Origin: Paraburkholderia phenazinium
Lineage (GTDB): Bacteria; Pseudomonadota; Gammaproteobacteria; Burkholderiales; Burkholderiaceae
DNA: 64,000 bases
Direction of reading: 5' to 3'
NCBI RefSeq assembly: GCF_900100735.1
Contig: NZ_FNCJ01000008.1
Location: 62,001 to 126,000 of the forward strand
Part shown: positions 7,779-15,615 of the stretch, in pieces
Position numbering within the stretch: position 1 is the stretch's first letter
Layout of the letters: every line of letters starts with the position of its first letter
Program-made: the position numbers and the translations under genes
Notes under the pieces: model-generated
The model's database searches: none
What the model was told of the DNA's origin: nothing
Seen by the model: only the letters and a program-made list of their open reading frames with translations

Positions 7779-8252
7779 TCAGGCGCGTTTCGCCCGATAA
7801 GCGTCGAGGCCTCTGCGAGCCTGCGCGCGGATTGCACGTTGCGCCGCAGGTGTCCAGCCGAGCAAGGCGCCCTTGAAGCCCAAAGCCTGACGCGACCAGC
7901 GCCACAGATCGAAGCTATCGCGATGCTCGGCGATACGTCCGTCGCAAAACACGAACTGCGCCTGAATCCGGTTGACCACCGTGCGTCCCGTCTGACTGAA
8001 CAGATAGCGCGCCGCCCAATGCGCGCTGCCGGTGCGTTCATTGGCATCGACTGAGTCGTAGATTAGCGAGAACTCCTGGGCGCGCTCCACCAGCATGCGC
8101 CACATGTCGCGAGCCTCCTCGCCACGCAGTTCGCCGAAGGCCGGATCGCTGAAGACAATGTCATCGGTGTAGCACGCGGCCATCGCTTCGGCGTCGCGCT
8201 GCTGGAAGGCTTTGTAGAATCGTTCGATCAACTCGGTGTTGGGATGACTCAT
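7779..8252 (-). CDS. SnoaL-like / NTF2-superfamily protein
   Basis: 157 residues. The N-terminal pattern IERFYKAFQQRDAEAMAACY followed by TDDIVFSDPAFGELRG is the hallmark of the SnoaL-like NTF2 fold, a small cone-shaped pocket protein that may bind or isomerise a hydrophobic ligand. The family is functionally diverse and no catalytic residues can be assigned with certainty. The last 25 residues (AAQRAIRAQARRGLDAYRAKRA) are a basic helix beyond the usual domain. It is transcribed alone, with the DHA2 pump stop 212 bases upstream of its start. Confidence 0.8.
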   Translation of the reverse strand: MSHPNTELIERFYKAFQQRDAEAMAACYTDDIVFSDPAFGELRGEEARDMWRMLVERAQEFSLIYDSVDANERTGSAHWAARYLFSQTGRTVVNRIQAQFVFCDGRIAEHRDSFDLWRWSRQALGFKGALLGWTPAAQRAIRAQARRGLDAYRAKRA

Positions 8253-8464
8253 CGTTATATTGGTCCCGTTGTGATCTCAAGGTAGCGTCGTCGCGACGCA
8301 GGCACTGCAAGCCGGTCTAACGCGTCGCAATCGCCGCAGCCGCGCCCAAGGGGGCGCGAATCAGCATTGATGCCAGGCGCATCAGAACTGCAAGTGGAGC
8401 ATTTTGCCAGTTAAACGCTCAGCCCGCGCGGCGCGGCGATCGGCCTGGAAGGCTAGCCGCCCGA

Positions 8465-10027
8465 TCAGGAAGGTTCGCGGGAAGGCGTGCAGCCGGACAC
8501 GTGCGCAGGCGCTTCCTCAGACGCGCGGTTAGCCAGCCACCGCACCGCCACGGCAATCATCGCAGCCGCCGCAGCCGCCAGATAGAGCGCCGCTGCAAAG
8601 CCGCTGGCGAAACTCGCATGGGCAGCACCGGCAAGAGACGCACGCACGGCAGGCGGCAAATGCAGGCTCGCCTGCGCGATATCGCCGGCCAGCACGCGCG
8701 ACAGGAAATCCGTATCGAGCGTGCGCCGGATGGCGGGCGTCACCTCGGGCCGCGCGTAAAACGCGGCCTTGGTCCGCGCCGCCAGGACCGCACCGAGCAC
8801 GCCGACCGACGTCACAATGGCCGTAAAGCGCGTGGTCGTGCTGATGCCCGAGGCCATCCCGGTGCGGTTCCGCGGCACGTAGGCCATGATCGCCTTTTGC
8901 GTGTCGCCGTTCAGTAGCCCGGCACCGAGGCCCGTCGTCACCATGCCGAGTGCCACGAGGCCATAACTCGCCGCACCGGCAACCCTGGCAGTCAGCAGAT
9001 TGCCCGCGCCGATCAGCAGCAGGCCGGCGCTCAGCAGCGTCATCGAAGAAACCTGCCGCGCCAGCGCGGCGCCGAGATACGGACCGGCGACCATCGCCAA
9101 CGCAAACGGCAGCATCCCCAGACCGGCCGCAATCGCCGATAGCCCGAAGGCATTCTGCAAATATAACGGCAGGAACGTCATCATCACCTGCGCGCAAGCG
9201 GCATAGCCGAACATGGCCAGCACAGCGGCCACAAAACGCGGCTGGCGAAACAGCGCGAGATCGACCATCGCATGCGCGCGCAGCCGCTGCACCTGGATAA
9301 ACCCAACCAGCAACAGCGCGGCCGCCGAGAGTCTCGCACCGGTCAGCCAGCTCGCCCAGCCCGCTGCCGGCGCTTCGATCAAGGCCCAGATGCCCAGTGC
9401 CAGTGCAAGACCGAACAAGGCGCTGCCGGCGGCGTCGATCGGTCCGGCTGCAGGATTGCGCGATTCCTTGATGAAACGCGACGCGCTGGCGGCCAGCACC
9501 GCACACACTGGCAAATTCAGCAGGAAGATCCAGCGCCAGCCCAGCCATTGCGTGATGACACCGCCAACCAGCGGCGCGACGGTGGTCGCCAGTCCCATGC
9601 AGGTGCCCCATACGGCCCATGCGCGAATCCGTTCGGGACCCTCATGAAACGTATTGGCGATCACCGCGAGTGCAGCGGTAAGCAACATCGCCGCACCAAC
9701 GCCCTTCGCAGCGCGGGCGAGATCGAGCAACGCCGCCGATGGCGCGAGGCCACAGCCAAGCGACGCCAGGAAGAACACGGCGAGCCCCAGCAGCAGCATG
9801 CGCTTGCGACCGAAGCGGTCGGCCAGACCGCCCGCCGGCAGCAAACATGACGCAAACGCGACCATATAGGCGCTGACCACCCACTCGACGTCCGCAAAGC
9901 TCGCCTGAAACGTGCGGGCAATCGAGGGCAAGGAGACCGCCACCACGTTGGTGTCGAGGACGATGAGGGCGCAGGTTGCGGAGGCCGTGGCCAGGATATA
10001 GCGCGCGCTGTCACGATGTTCAGACAT
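8465..10027 (-). CDS. MFS drug-efflux transporter, DHA2 (14-TM, EmrB/QacA) family
   Basis: 520 residues from the ATG at 10027; an upstream GTG nine bases earlier is in frame but lacks a ribosome site. The protein shows the DHA2 D1 motif (LDTNVVAVSLPSI, residues about 23-35), motif A between TM2 and TM3 (GGLADRFGRKR) and about 14 hydrophobic segments, and ends in a hydrophilic tail. Such proteins export hydrophobic drugs or metabolites across the inner membrane by proton antiport. No membrane-fusion protein or outer-membrane factor is adjacent. The divergently transcribed LysR regulator at 10130 is the obvious controller; the 102-base intergenic space holds nested dyads. Confidence 0.92.
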   Translation of the reverse strand: MSEHRDSARYILATASATCALIVLDTNVVAVSLPSIARTFQASFADVEWVVSAYMVAFASCLLPAGGLADRFGRKRMLLLGLAVFFLASLGCGLAPSAALLDLARAAKGVGAAMLLTAALAVIANTFHEGPERIRAWAVWGTCMGLATTVAPLVGGVITQWLGWRWIFLLNLPVCAVLAASASRFIKESRNPAAGPIDAAGSALFGLALALGIWALIEAPAAGWASWLTGARLSAAALLLVGFIQVQRLRAHAMVDLALFRQPRFVAAVLAMFGYAACAQVMMTFLPLYLQNAFGLSAIAAGLGMLPFALAMVAGPYLGAALARQVSSMTLLSAGLLLIGAGNLLTARVAGAASYGLVALGMVTTGLGAGLLNGDTQKAIMAYVPRNRTGMASGISTTTRFTAIVTSVGVLGAVLAARTKAAFYARPEVTPAIRRTLDTDFLSRVLAGDIAQASLHLPPAVRASLAGAAHASFASGFAAALYLAAAAAAMIAVAVRWLANRASEEAPAHVSGCTPSREPS

Positions 10028-10075
10028 AAGGTCCACCAGGACTGGAAAAGATCGATCCCATCCTAGCCGTGCCTC

Positions 10076-10127
10076 TATTGCCTGTCATTATCATAGAATG
10101 ACAAAATAATTAACTCTTGAGGCAATA
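10076..10127. promoter_or_regulatory. Nested operator dyads between DHA2 pump and LysR gene
   Basis: Inner dyad: TGTCATT (10083-10089) and AATGACA (10097-10103), 7-bp perfect arms with a 7-base spacer, a LysR-type T-N11-A element. Outer arms: TATTGCCT (10076-10083) and AGGCAATA (10120-10127), also perfect; the right outer arm overlaps the GAGG ribosome site of the LysR gene. The layout fits autoregulation plus control of the divergent pump. Confidence 0.7.
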
Positions 10128-10129
10128 CG

Positions 10130-11017
10130 ATGCGGCAGCTCGAACTGCGCCATATCCGCTGTGTGGTCTGCGTCGCCAAACATCTGCATTTCGCGCGGGC
10201 CGCAGATGAACTGGAGATCGCCGCACCGCAGCTCACCAAACACATTCAGGAAGCCGAACGGTTGCTGGGCGCGCGCCTGTTTCATCGAACCAAACGCTCG
10301 GTGGCGCTGACTGCCGCCGGCGAGGCGTATCTCGCGGAGGTGCTGCCGGCGCTCGACCATCTCGCGCGCGGCGCGGAACGCGCTGCGCTCGCCGAGCGTG
10401 GCGAGCTGGGACGGATCGAAATCGGCTATGTGGCATCGGCTGCGTATGCCGGTGTATTGCGTGAAGCGGTAGGCGGCTTCCGTGCAGCGCATCCGCGCAT
10501 CGAGGTGATGATCCGCGAGGTGCCGATGGAACGCGTACCGGCCCTCCTCAACGACGGCCAGCTCGACGCCGCGTATGTCCGCCCGCCCCTGCCATCCATG
10601 GAAGGCATCCAGACCGTCACGGTGTACCGCGACACCTTTGTCCTTGCCCTGCCGGCGGATTCCGAACTGGCGCAGATGGCGTCGCTCACGCCGGCGCAAT
10701 TGCGCGATCAACGCTTCGTATTGCCCGAGCAGGAAGCCGGCACCTACGAACTCGCAAGACGCGGCCGCTTCTCCCCGCAGCTCGGTCCGCGCCCCGGCAC
10801 GCTGGCTGCGGTGCTGGCTTGTGTGTCGTTGGGCGGCAATGTGGCTGTCGTGCCGCACACGCTCGCCGACTGCATCGCCTTGCCTGGCGTCGTGTACCGT
10901 CCGATCAGCGGCAAGCCGATCCCCTCCGAAATTGCGCTCGCCTTCCGGCGCTTCGAACGCGCCCCGGCTGTGCGCGCGTTTCTTGACGATGCACGACGCC
11001 GCGTTGCATCCGACTGA
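10130..11017 (+). CDS. LysR-type transcriptional regulator of the divergent efflux pump
   Basis: 295 residues. The winged helix-turn-helix lies at residues 2-60 (LRHIRCVVCVAKHLHFARAA, QLTKHIQEAERLLGARLF) with the conserved LTAAGEAYL linker start; residues 90-290 form the LysR effector domain. Unusually, the HTH has HFARAADELEIAAPQLTKHI, that is Pro-Gln where most family members have Q-[SP]-[AS]-[VL]-S. The start ATG at 10130 has GAGG seven bases upstream. It is probably the activator/repressor of the DHA2 pump and of itself through the dyads at 10076-10127. The inducer is unknown. Confidence 0.92.
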   Translation: MRQLELRHIRCVVCVAKHLHFARAADELEIAAPQLTKHIQEAERLLGARLFHRTKRSVALTAAGEAYLAEVLPALDHLARGAERAALAERGELGRIEIGYVASAAYAGVLREAVGGFRAAHPRIEVMIREVPMERVPALLNDGQLDAAYVRPPLPSMEGIQTVTVYRDTFVLALPADSELAQMASLTPAQLRDQRFVLPEQEAGTYELARRGRFSPQLGPRPGTLAAVLACVSLGGNVAVVPHTLADCIALPGVVYRPISGKPIPSEIALAFRRFERAPAVRAFLDDARRRVASD

Positions 11018-11080
11018 GGCAACTCTCCGTATATGCCATTAACGCAGCGCAATTGCGCGTTGTGCTCTTGGGAGACCACC

Positions 11081-11632
11081 ATGAAACGCATGATCTATGT
11101 TGCCTTGACCGCCTTGTCACTGTCCGCGGGCGCTTATGCCGCCAGCGAAACCGTCATGGTCGGCGGACAAGCGATGTATCCGAGCAAAGACATCGTCGAT
11201 AACGCGGTCAATTCCGCGGACCATACGACGCTGGTCGCCGCCGTCAAAGCAGCCGGCCTCGTGGATACGCTGAAAGGCGCTGGACCTTTCACCGTGTTTG
11301 CGCCGACCAATGAAGCGTTTGCCGCGCTGCCGCCGGGCACGGTCGACAACCTCGTGAAGCCGGAAAACAAGGCCACGCTGACGAGCATCCTGACTTATCA
11401 CGTGATTCCGGGACGCTACGACTTCCGCAAGCTCGACGCGGCGATCAAGGAGGGCGGTGGCAAAACATCGCTCAAGACCGTCAACGGCGAAATGCTGACG
11501 TTCTCCGAAAACGGCCCGCATAACATCGTGGTAACCGACGAAGGCGGCCATACCGCCGATATCTCGACCTACGACGTCTACCAGAGCAACGGCATCATCA
11601 TGGTCGTCGACAAGGTTCTGTTACCGAAGTAA
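11081..11632 (+). CDS. Secreted fasciclin (FAS1) domain protein
   Basis: 183 residues from the ATG at 11081, which has GGGAG seven bases upstream; the earlier in-frame ATG at 11033 would place 16 residues before the signal peptide. Residues 1-20 are a signal peptide (cleavage after GAYA). A single FAS1 domain fills the rest: conserved H1 box GPFTVFAPTNEAFAALP, the YHVIPG motif and H2 box GIIMVVDKVLLP. FAS1 proteins in proteobacteria are periplasmic or secreted adhesion/surface proteins of mostly unknown role. Transcribed in the same direction as the LysR gene, 63 bases after it, and closed by a strong terminator. Confidence 0.93.
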   Translation: MKRMIYVALTALSLSAGAYAASETVMVGGQAMYPSKDIVDNAVNSADHTTLVAAVKAAGLVDTLKGAGPFTVFAPTNEAFAALPPGTVDNLVKPENKATLTSILTYHVIPGRYDFRKLDAAIKEGGGKTSLKTVNGEMLTFSENGPHNIVVTDEGGHTADISTYDVYQSNGIIMVVDKVLLPK

Positions 11633-11657
11633 ACAGCCAGTGCGTCGTACGGATGGC

Positions 11658-11690
11658 AGGGGTGCTTTCTCGCCGGAAAGCACCCTGTTG
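11658..11690 (+). terminator. Hairpin terminator after the fasciclin gene
   Basis: GGGTGCTTTC (11660-11669) and GAAAGCACCC (11676-11685) form a perfect 10-bp stem with a 6-base loop, followed by TGTTGT. Confidence 0.8.
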
Positions 11691-11720
11691 TCCGTTTACG
11701 TAAGGGTGCCTCGCATGCCT

Positions 11721-11748
11721 AGCGTTATATTCAATGGTATATTGCGCT
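11721..11748. promoter_or_regulatory. ModE box upstream of the DUF2325 gene
   Basis: Dyad AGCG-N2-ATAT-N8-ATAT-N2-CGCT, centred at 11734.5, about 85 bases before the gene start. The CG-N2-ATAT-N8-ATAT-N2-CG core matches the known ModE operator layout and recurs at 14572-14595 and 14699-14722, around a modE gene at 13237-13728. Confidence 0.75.
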
Positions 11749-11832
11749 ACTGAGACTGATAGTGGCAGCTTCGGGATCATCCGGCCTCCGTGGCCGGCGC
11801 GGCCTGCCACTGAAACCGCATTCGAGGTCGTC

Positions 11833-13185
11833 ATGCAAGCTCCCCCGTTTCGCCTCGCTCGCCCCGCCGATGCCCGCGCCAACGAGAGCGCAGGCAGCCG
11901 CCTGCGCGCGGCCGATGCCTGTTGCGCCGGCCCGTCCTCCGCGCAGCTCGCCGGTGCACGGCGCCGCACCCGTCTCGCGGAGCTGGACTCGCATATGCAC
12001 TGCTCGATCATCGGCACTTGCCTGACCACCCACGAATTACGCAAGCTCGTCCCCAGATTCACGGATCTGGATCGCCAGCGCGCGACCGACCTCGAGATTC
12101 ACCATGCCGCCGTCGAACTGGCGATTGCCGGTGGCGCGGGCGGCAAGGCGCTGCACAAGGCGCTCGACGAACGCTACGCCGGCGCGATCCGCCGCTTCGA
12201 TCAGGCGCGCGACGAAGCGGCGCTGGTAGCGCTATGGAATGAATCGCTGAAGAACGGCGACATTCCGCCCGCTTACTGGGCGCTGATGACCCATCCGTAC
12301 GCGACGATGCCGGTGCGTCAGGCGGCCTTCGGCGAACTGCACATGCTGTCGCACCTCGTGGGCGCGGCCAATCGCGCGGATATTCGCCGGCTCGTAGCGC
12401 TCGAAGAGGAAAATGCCGCGCTGCGCGACAAGGTCGAGCGGCAACAGAACCGGCTGCACGAGATCAGCACCCAGCGCGATGCGGCGATTGCACAGTTGAC
12501 CGAGCAGGTCGTCAAACTGACTGCCCAGGCTGGGCGTCAGCCATCCGCCGACACGGCAAGTCTGGTGGAAGAAGTCAAAACGCTGCAGGACAAACTCAAG
12601 GAATCCGAGCAGCGTCTCGCGCTCCACACCAGCCGCCGCGAAGCCGCGGAGCAACGTGCGCTGGAGGATCAGGGTACGGCGCAGGCACTGCGCGAGAGTC
12701 GCGATCAGGCGCTGGCGTTGCTGAAGGTGGTGCAGTCGGAATGCTACGCGCTAGAGCGCGCCACACTAGAGGCGCTCGATCAGCCCGACACGCGCCACGC
12801 AGGGCTCGCCGGCGTAGAGGGCAAGCGTGTGGTGTATGTCGGCGGCCGGCCGGGCTCGAACGCGGCGCTCAAGGCGCTCGTGGGTTCGGCGGGCGGCGAA
12901 CTGGTCGTGCACGATGGCGGCGTGGAGGATCGCAAGGGCTTGCTGGCGGCTGCGTTACCGGGCGCCGACCTCGTGGTGTTTCCGGTGGACTGCATCGACC
13001 ACGATTCGATGAATATGCTCAAGCGCGTATGCGAACGTCATCAGGTGGACTATCACCCGCTGCGAACGGCGAGCGTGGCCAGTTTCATCGATTTAATCGC
13101 GCGCTTGCAGACCGACCGGGGTGCTTCGCAAAACGTCGTGCCGCATGCGCGGCCGCCATCGGCGTTTTGCCTGCGGCACGGGTGA
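11833..13185 (+). CDS. DUF2325 domain protein of the molybdenum regulon
   Basis: 450 residues from the ATG at 11833, preceded by GAGG at the right distance; the frame is open further upstream but into the operator. Residues 1-55 are low complexity; 55-190 form an alpha-helical region (contains HMHCSIIGTCLTTHEL, with two Cys and two His that could bind metal); roughly 195-300 is a long coiled coil (EEENAALRDKVERQQNRLHE); the C-terminal DUF2325 domain (about 340-430) begins with GKRVVYVGGRPG and has the Rossmann-like VVFPVDCIDHDSM strand. DUF2325 proteins have no established biochemical function. Its ModE box and position beside modE, modA and modBC suggest a role in molybdate response or molybdoenzyme assembly. 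Confidence 0.85.
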   Translation: MQAPPFRLARPADARANESAGSRLRAADACCAGPSSAQLAGARRRTRLAELDSHMHCSIIGTCLTTHELRKLVPRFTDLDRQRATDLEIHHAAVELAIAGGAGGKALHKALDERYAGAIRRFDQARDEAALVALWNESLKNGDIPPAYWALMTHPYATMPVRQAAFGELHMLSHLVGAANRADIRRLVALEEENAALRDKVERQQNRLHEISTQRDAAIAQLTEQVVKLTAQAGRQPSADTASLVEEVKTLQDKLKESEQRLALHTSRREAAEQRALEDQGTAQALRESRDQALALLKVVQSECYALERATLEALDQPDTRHAGLAGVEGKRVVYVGGRPGSNAALKALVGSAGGELVVHDGGVEDRKGLLAAALPGADLVVFPVDCIDHDSMNMLKRVCERHQVDYHPLRTASVASFIDLIARLQTDRGASQNVVPHARPPSAFCLRHG

Positions 13186-13236
13186 GGCCAAGTGAGGCTG
13201 GCCGAGGGTTGGCTTGGGCTCGCCGGGTGAGGCCCT

Positions 13237-13728
13237 TCAGGCCCGCATCAGCCGGATCAGTTCGGCAATCTCTTTGGCACAAGCTTTTTCGGCTTGCGCC
13301 TCGACGTCGCGATAGAGGCGGACAATGTTCTCGCCAACCGATGTGAGTACGCAACCGCCGCCGCTCTGTCCACCCTGCTCGGAAACGGTGGCGGGCGACT
13401 TAAGCGACTGATTCAGTTCGTCGATCAGCAACCATGCGCGCCGGTACGACATATCGAGGCTGCGGGCCGCAGCCGAGATGGAGCCATGTTCGCGCACGGC
13501 TTCGAGCAATTCGACCTTACCCGGTCCGAGCGCAACGGTGCCGGCCTTGCGGATACGCATGCGGAAGCGCACCTCCGGCCGCGCTTTGCCGCGGGCTGCG
13601 GTGGGAGCTTTCGCGGGGGCTTGAGCGACGGCTTTAACGCCGGTTTTGGCGGCGGCTTTCTTCGCCGGTTTTGCCGGTTTCGCCGGGGCAGGTTTGATTT
13701 TCGCGGATTCGGCCATGCGCGAAAGCAT
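13237..13728 (-). CDS. modE: ModE-type molybdate-responsive regulator, HTH-only
   Basis: 163 residues (or 159 from the second ATG at 13716; neither start has a good ribosome site). Residues 1-50 are a Lys/Ala/Pro-rich tail. Residues 52-155 are a ModE-type winged helix-turn-helix: GKVELLEAVREHGSISAAARSLDMSY-like pattern with RRAWLLIDELNQS and GGGCVLTSVGE. The C-terminal TOBE/Mop molybdate-binding domains of E. coli ModE are absent, so molybdate must be sensed by another protein or the HTH works as a simple repressor, as known for single-domain ModE homologues. It is convergent with the DUF2325 gene; three ModE boxes lie within 3 kb. Confidence 0.88.
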   Translation of the reverse strand: MLSRMAESAKIKPAPAKPAKPAKKAAAKTGVKAVAQAPAKAPTAARGKARPEVRFRMRIRKAGTVALGPGKVELLEAVREHGSISAAARSLDMSYRRAWLLIDELNQSLKSPATVSEQGGQSGGGCVLTSVGENIVRLYRDVEAQAEKACAKEIAELIRLMRA

Positions 13729-13996
13729 ACACGAAGCGGCTTGCCAGGCAACACCCCTCCATGCAACTCAGCAACACCCTCGAGACAGATTCGGCATCGC
13801 CTTAGGACGCATGCGGAAAGCAAAACCCATAGTCTTCACAACCGGGCGCGGGACCGGGCCGGTGAACTGGAGAGCGTGTCGTCAGGCATGGTATGAGCGT
13901 CGCGCAGCGATTGACTCATGGTACGACTACCGCCGGGCGAATGCGCACCGGTGCAGCCAAAAACCGGTTGAACCCCATGCACAGCTTTCTAGCGCA

Positions 13997-14494
13997 TTAC
14001 AAGGGCCGCAGTACCTGCACATCGATCCGCGCCAGGCGCTTGACGTGCCGCGGCGCCGCCATGATGTCCGCACCCGAAAACAGTATTGGCGCGCCCTCTT
14101 CCGCACTCAGGGGTTCGCCGTCACACTCGTAAGCAATCAGCGCGTGCTCGCCCACCGGCGTGTTGAACAATTCGTGCCACGAAAACGTTACCGCGTAACC
14201 ATCCCAGGCTCCCGCGACGAACACCATCCGTTTGAAATCCCCTGGCGCCTCGTTACGCAAACCGGCTTCGGCGATCAGATCGGTCAGACGCACGCCCCGA
14301 TAGCGGCCGACGCGGCGAATATAGCGGTTGGTCGTAAAGCAGCGCAGGTCGAACGGTGATGCCAGAACACTTTCGTAGGCTCTGAGCTGGTCAAGCGATA
14401 GCGACAGCGGCCGCAGCACGCGCCCGCTCAGGACAAAATCGCTGGCGAGCGCCGGCTCGTGCGCGAGTTCGGCGCTCAGGTTCATCGAGTCCAT
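13997..14494 (-). CDS. Small sulfite-oxidase-like (SUOX fold) molybdopterin-binding protein
   Basis: 165 residues from the ATG at 14494, which has GGAGG ten bases upstream. The protein is a single oxidoreductase molybdopterin-binding domain: the LRCFTTNRYIRR segment supplies the probable Mo-ligating Cys, followed by YRGVRLTDLIAEAG, and a C-terminal VKRLARIDV stretch. It is much shorter than SorA/YedY proteins (no Tat signal, no dimerisation domain), so it is cytoplasmic and of unknown substrate; a cofactor-carrier or sensor role is possible. It is divergent from modA with two ModE boxes between them, which ties its expression to molybdate level. Confidence 0.82.
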   Translation of the reverse strand: MDSMNLSAELAHEPALASDFVLSGRVLRPLSLSLDQLRAYESVLASPFDLRCFTTNRYIRRVGRYRGVRLTDLIAEAGLRNEAPGDFKRMVFVAGAWDGYAVTFSWHELFNTPVGEHALIAYECDGEPLSAEEGAPILFSGADIMAAPRHVKRLARIDVQVLRPL

Positions 14495-14571
14495 GCTGGC
14501 GGATCCTCCGGCAACGAATACGGCTTGTGGCACAAGGCGTGCCCACATCGTGCGGCACACCCACCACGCCG

Positions 14572-14595
14572 CGCTATATTCTCACATATATTACG
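14572..14595 (-). promoter_or_regulatory. ModE box upstream of the SUOX-like gene
   Basis: CG-CT-ATAT-N8-ATAT-TA-CG, 77 bases upstream of the SUOX-like start at 14494; same layout as the boxes at 11721 and 14699. Confidence 0.8.
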
Positions 14596-14698
14596 AACCT
14601 CCCCGCCCGGCGCGGCAAGGGGCCGCACGGCATACCCGACATATGGCCCGATCTATACCCGCGAGCCCGTCGAAGCGACCCACTGCGCACGATGGCGT

Positions 14699-14722
14699 CG
14701 TAATATATCGGTCTTTATAACG
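14699..14722 (+). promoter_or_regulatory. ModE box upstream of modA
   Basis: CG-TA-ATAT-N8-TTAT-AA-CG, ending 14 bases before the modA ATG, where bound ModE would block the promoter or initiation when molybdate is plentiful. Confidence 0.78.
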
Positions 14723-14736
14723 CTACGGGAAACGGC

Positions 14737-15612
14737 ATGATTCGCAAGCTGCTTGCATCTCTCACAGTGGTCGCCGGCGTGGTGGCCGCCACCCCCAGCT
14801 TCGCCCAGGACAGCACCGTGAACGTGCTTTACGCAGGCTCGCTGGTCAACCTGATGGAGCGCAGCGTCGGCCCCGCCTTCGAGAAAGCCACTGGCCTGCA
14901 GTTCCGCGGCTATGCAGCGGGTTCGAACAAGATCGCCAATGAGATCAAGGGCAAGCTGCGCCGCGGCGATGTGTTCATCAGCGCCAGCCCGAAGGTCAAC
15001 CAGAGCCTGATGGGCGCCGAGAACGGCGACCACGTGAGCTGGTACGTCAATTTCGCCGAGTCGCCGCTGATGATCGGCTACAACCCGAAGAGCAAGTTCG
15101 CCGCCGACTTCAAGACGAAGCGCTGGGACCAGGTGCTGCAGGAGCCGGGCATCCGCATCGGCCGCACCGATCCCAAGCTCGATCCGAAGGGCGCATTCAC
15201 AGTCGAGATGATGACCAGGGCCGCCGAGCTCTACCATCAGCCTGATCTCGTCGAAAAGACGCTGGGCGCGCCGGACAATCCCGCCCAGGTGTTGCCTGAG
15301 GAAACCCTGGTCGGCCGGCTGCAATCGGGCCAGCTCGACGCCGGCTTCTTCTACTCCACCGAGACGTCCGACCTGAAAATCCCGGCGCTGCAGCCCGCAC
15401 CGGAATTGAAAGCCAAGGCCAGCTATACGCTGACTATCCTGAACGATGCGCCCAATAGCACCGGCGCAGTCCGCTTCGTGGACTTCCTGCTGAGCGCGGA
15501 AGGCCGCGCGCTGTTGAAGGCGCATGGCGTCGATGTCATCAAGCCGGCCGTCACCGGCAATGGCCAGGCTGTGCCGCCGTCGGTGCAGGCGGTGATCGAT
15601 GCGGCTCAGTAA
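14737..15612 (+). CDS. modA: Molybdate/tungstate ABC transporter binding protein
   Basis: 291 residues with a signal peptide cleaved after SFAQ. The mature N-terminus VNVLYAGSLVNLMERSVGPAFEKATG and the YAAGSNKIANEIKGKLRRGDVFISASP segment match the ModA/WtpA family of oxyanion-binding proteins (the AGS motif supplies oxyanion-binding backbone and serine groups). The sequence is nearer to WtpA/'extracellular solute-binding' types than to E. coli ModA, so tungstate preference is possible. Three bases separate its stop from the fused permease-ATPase gene, so the two are one operon. Expression is probably repressed by ModE through the box at 14699-14722. Confidence 0.92.
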   Translation: MIRKLLASLTVVAGVVAATPSFAQDSTVNVLYAGSLVNLMERSVGPAFEKATGLQFRGYAAGSNKIANEIKGKLRRGDVFISASPKVNQSLMGAENGDHVSWYVNFAESPLMIGYNPKSKFAADFKTKRWDQVLQEPGIRIGRTDPKLDPKGAFTVEMMTRAAELYHQPDLVEKTLGAPDNPAQVLPEETLVGRLQSGQLDAGFFYSTETSDLKIPALQPAPELKAKASYTLTILNDAPNSTGAVRFVDFLLSAEGRALLKAHGVDVIKPAVTGNGQAVPPSVQAVIDAAQ

Positions 15613-15615
15613 GCC

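Noticed and set aside
8254..8277. ModE-like half-site CG-TT-ATAT before the SnoaL-like gene
   Set aside because: The second half (should be WTAT-N2-CG) is absent.
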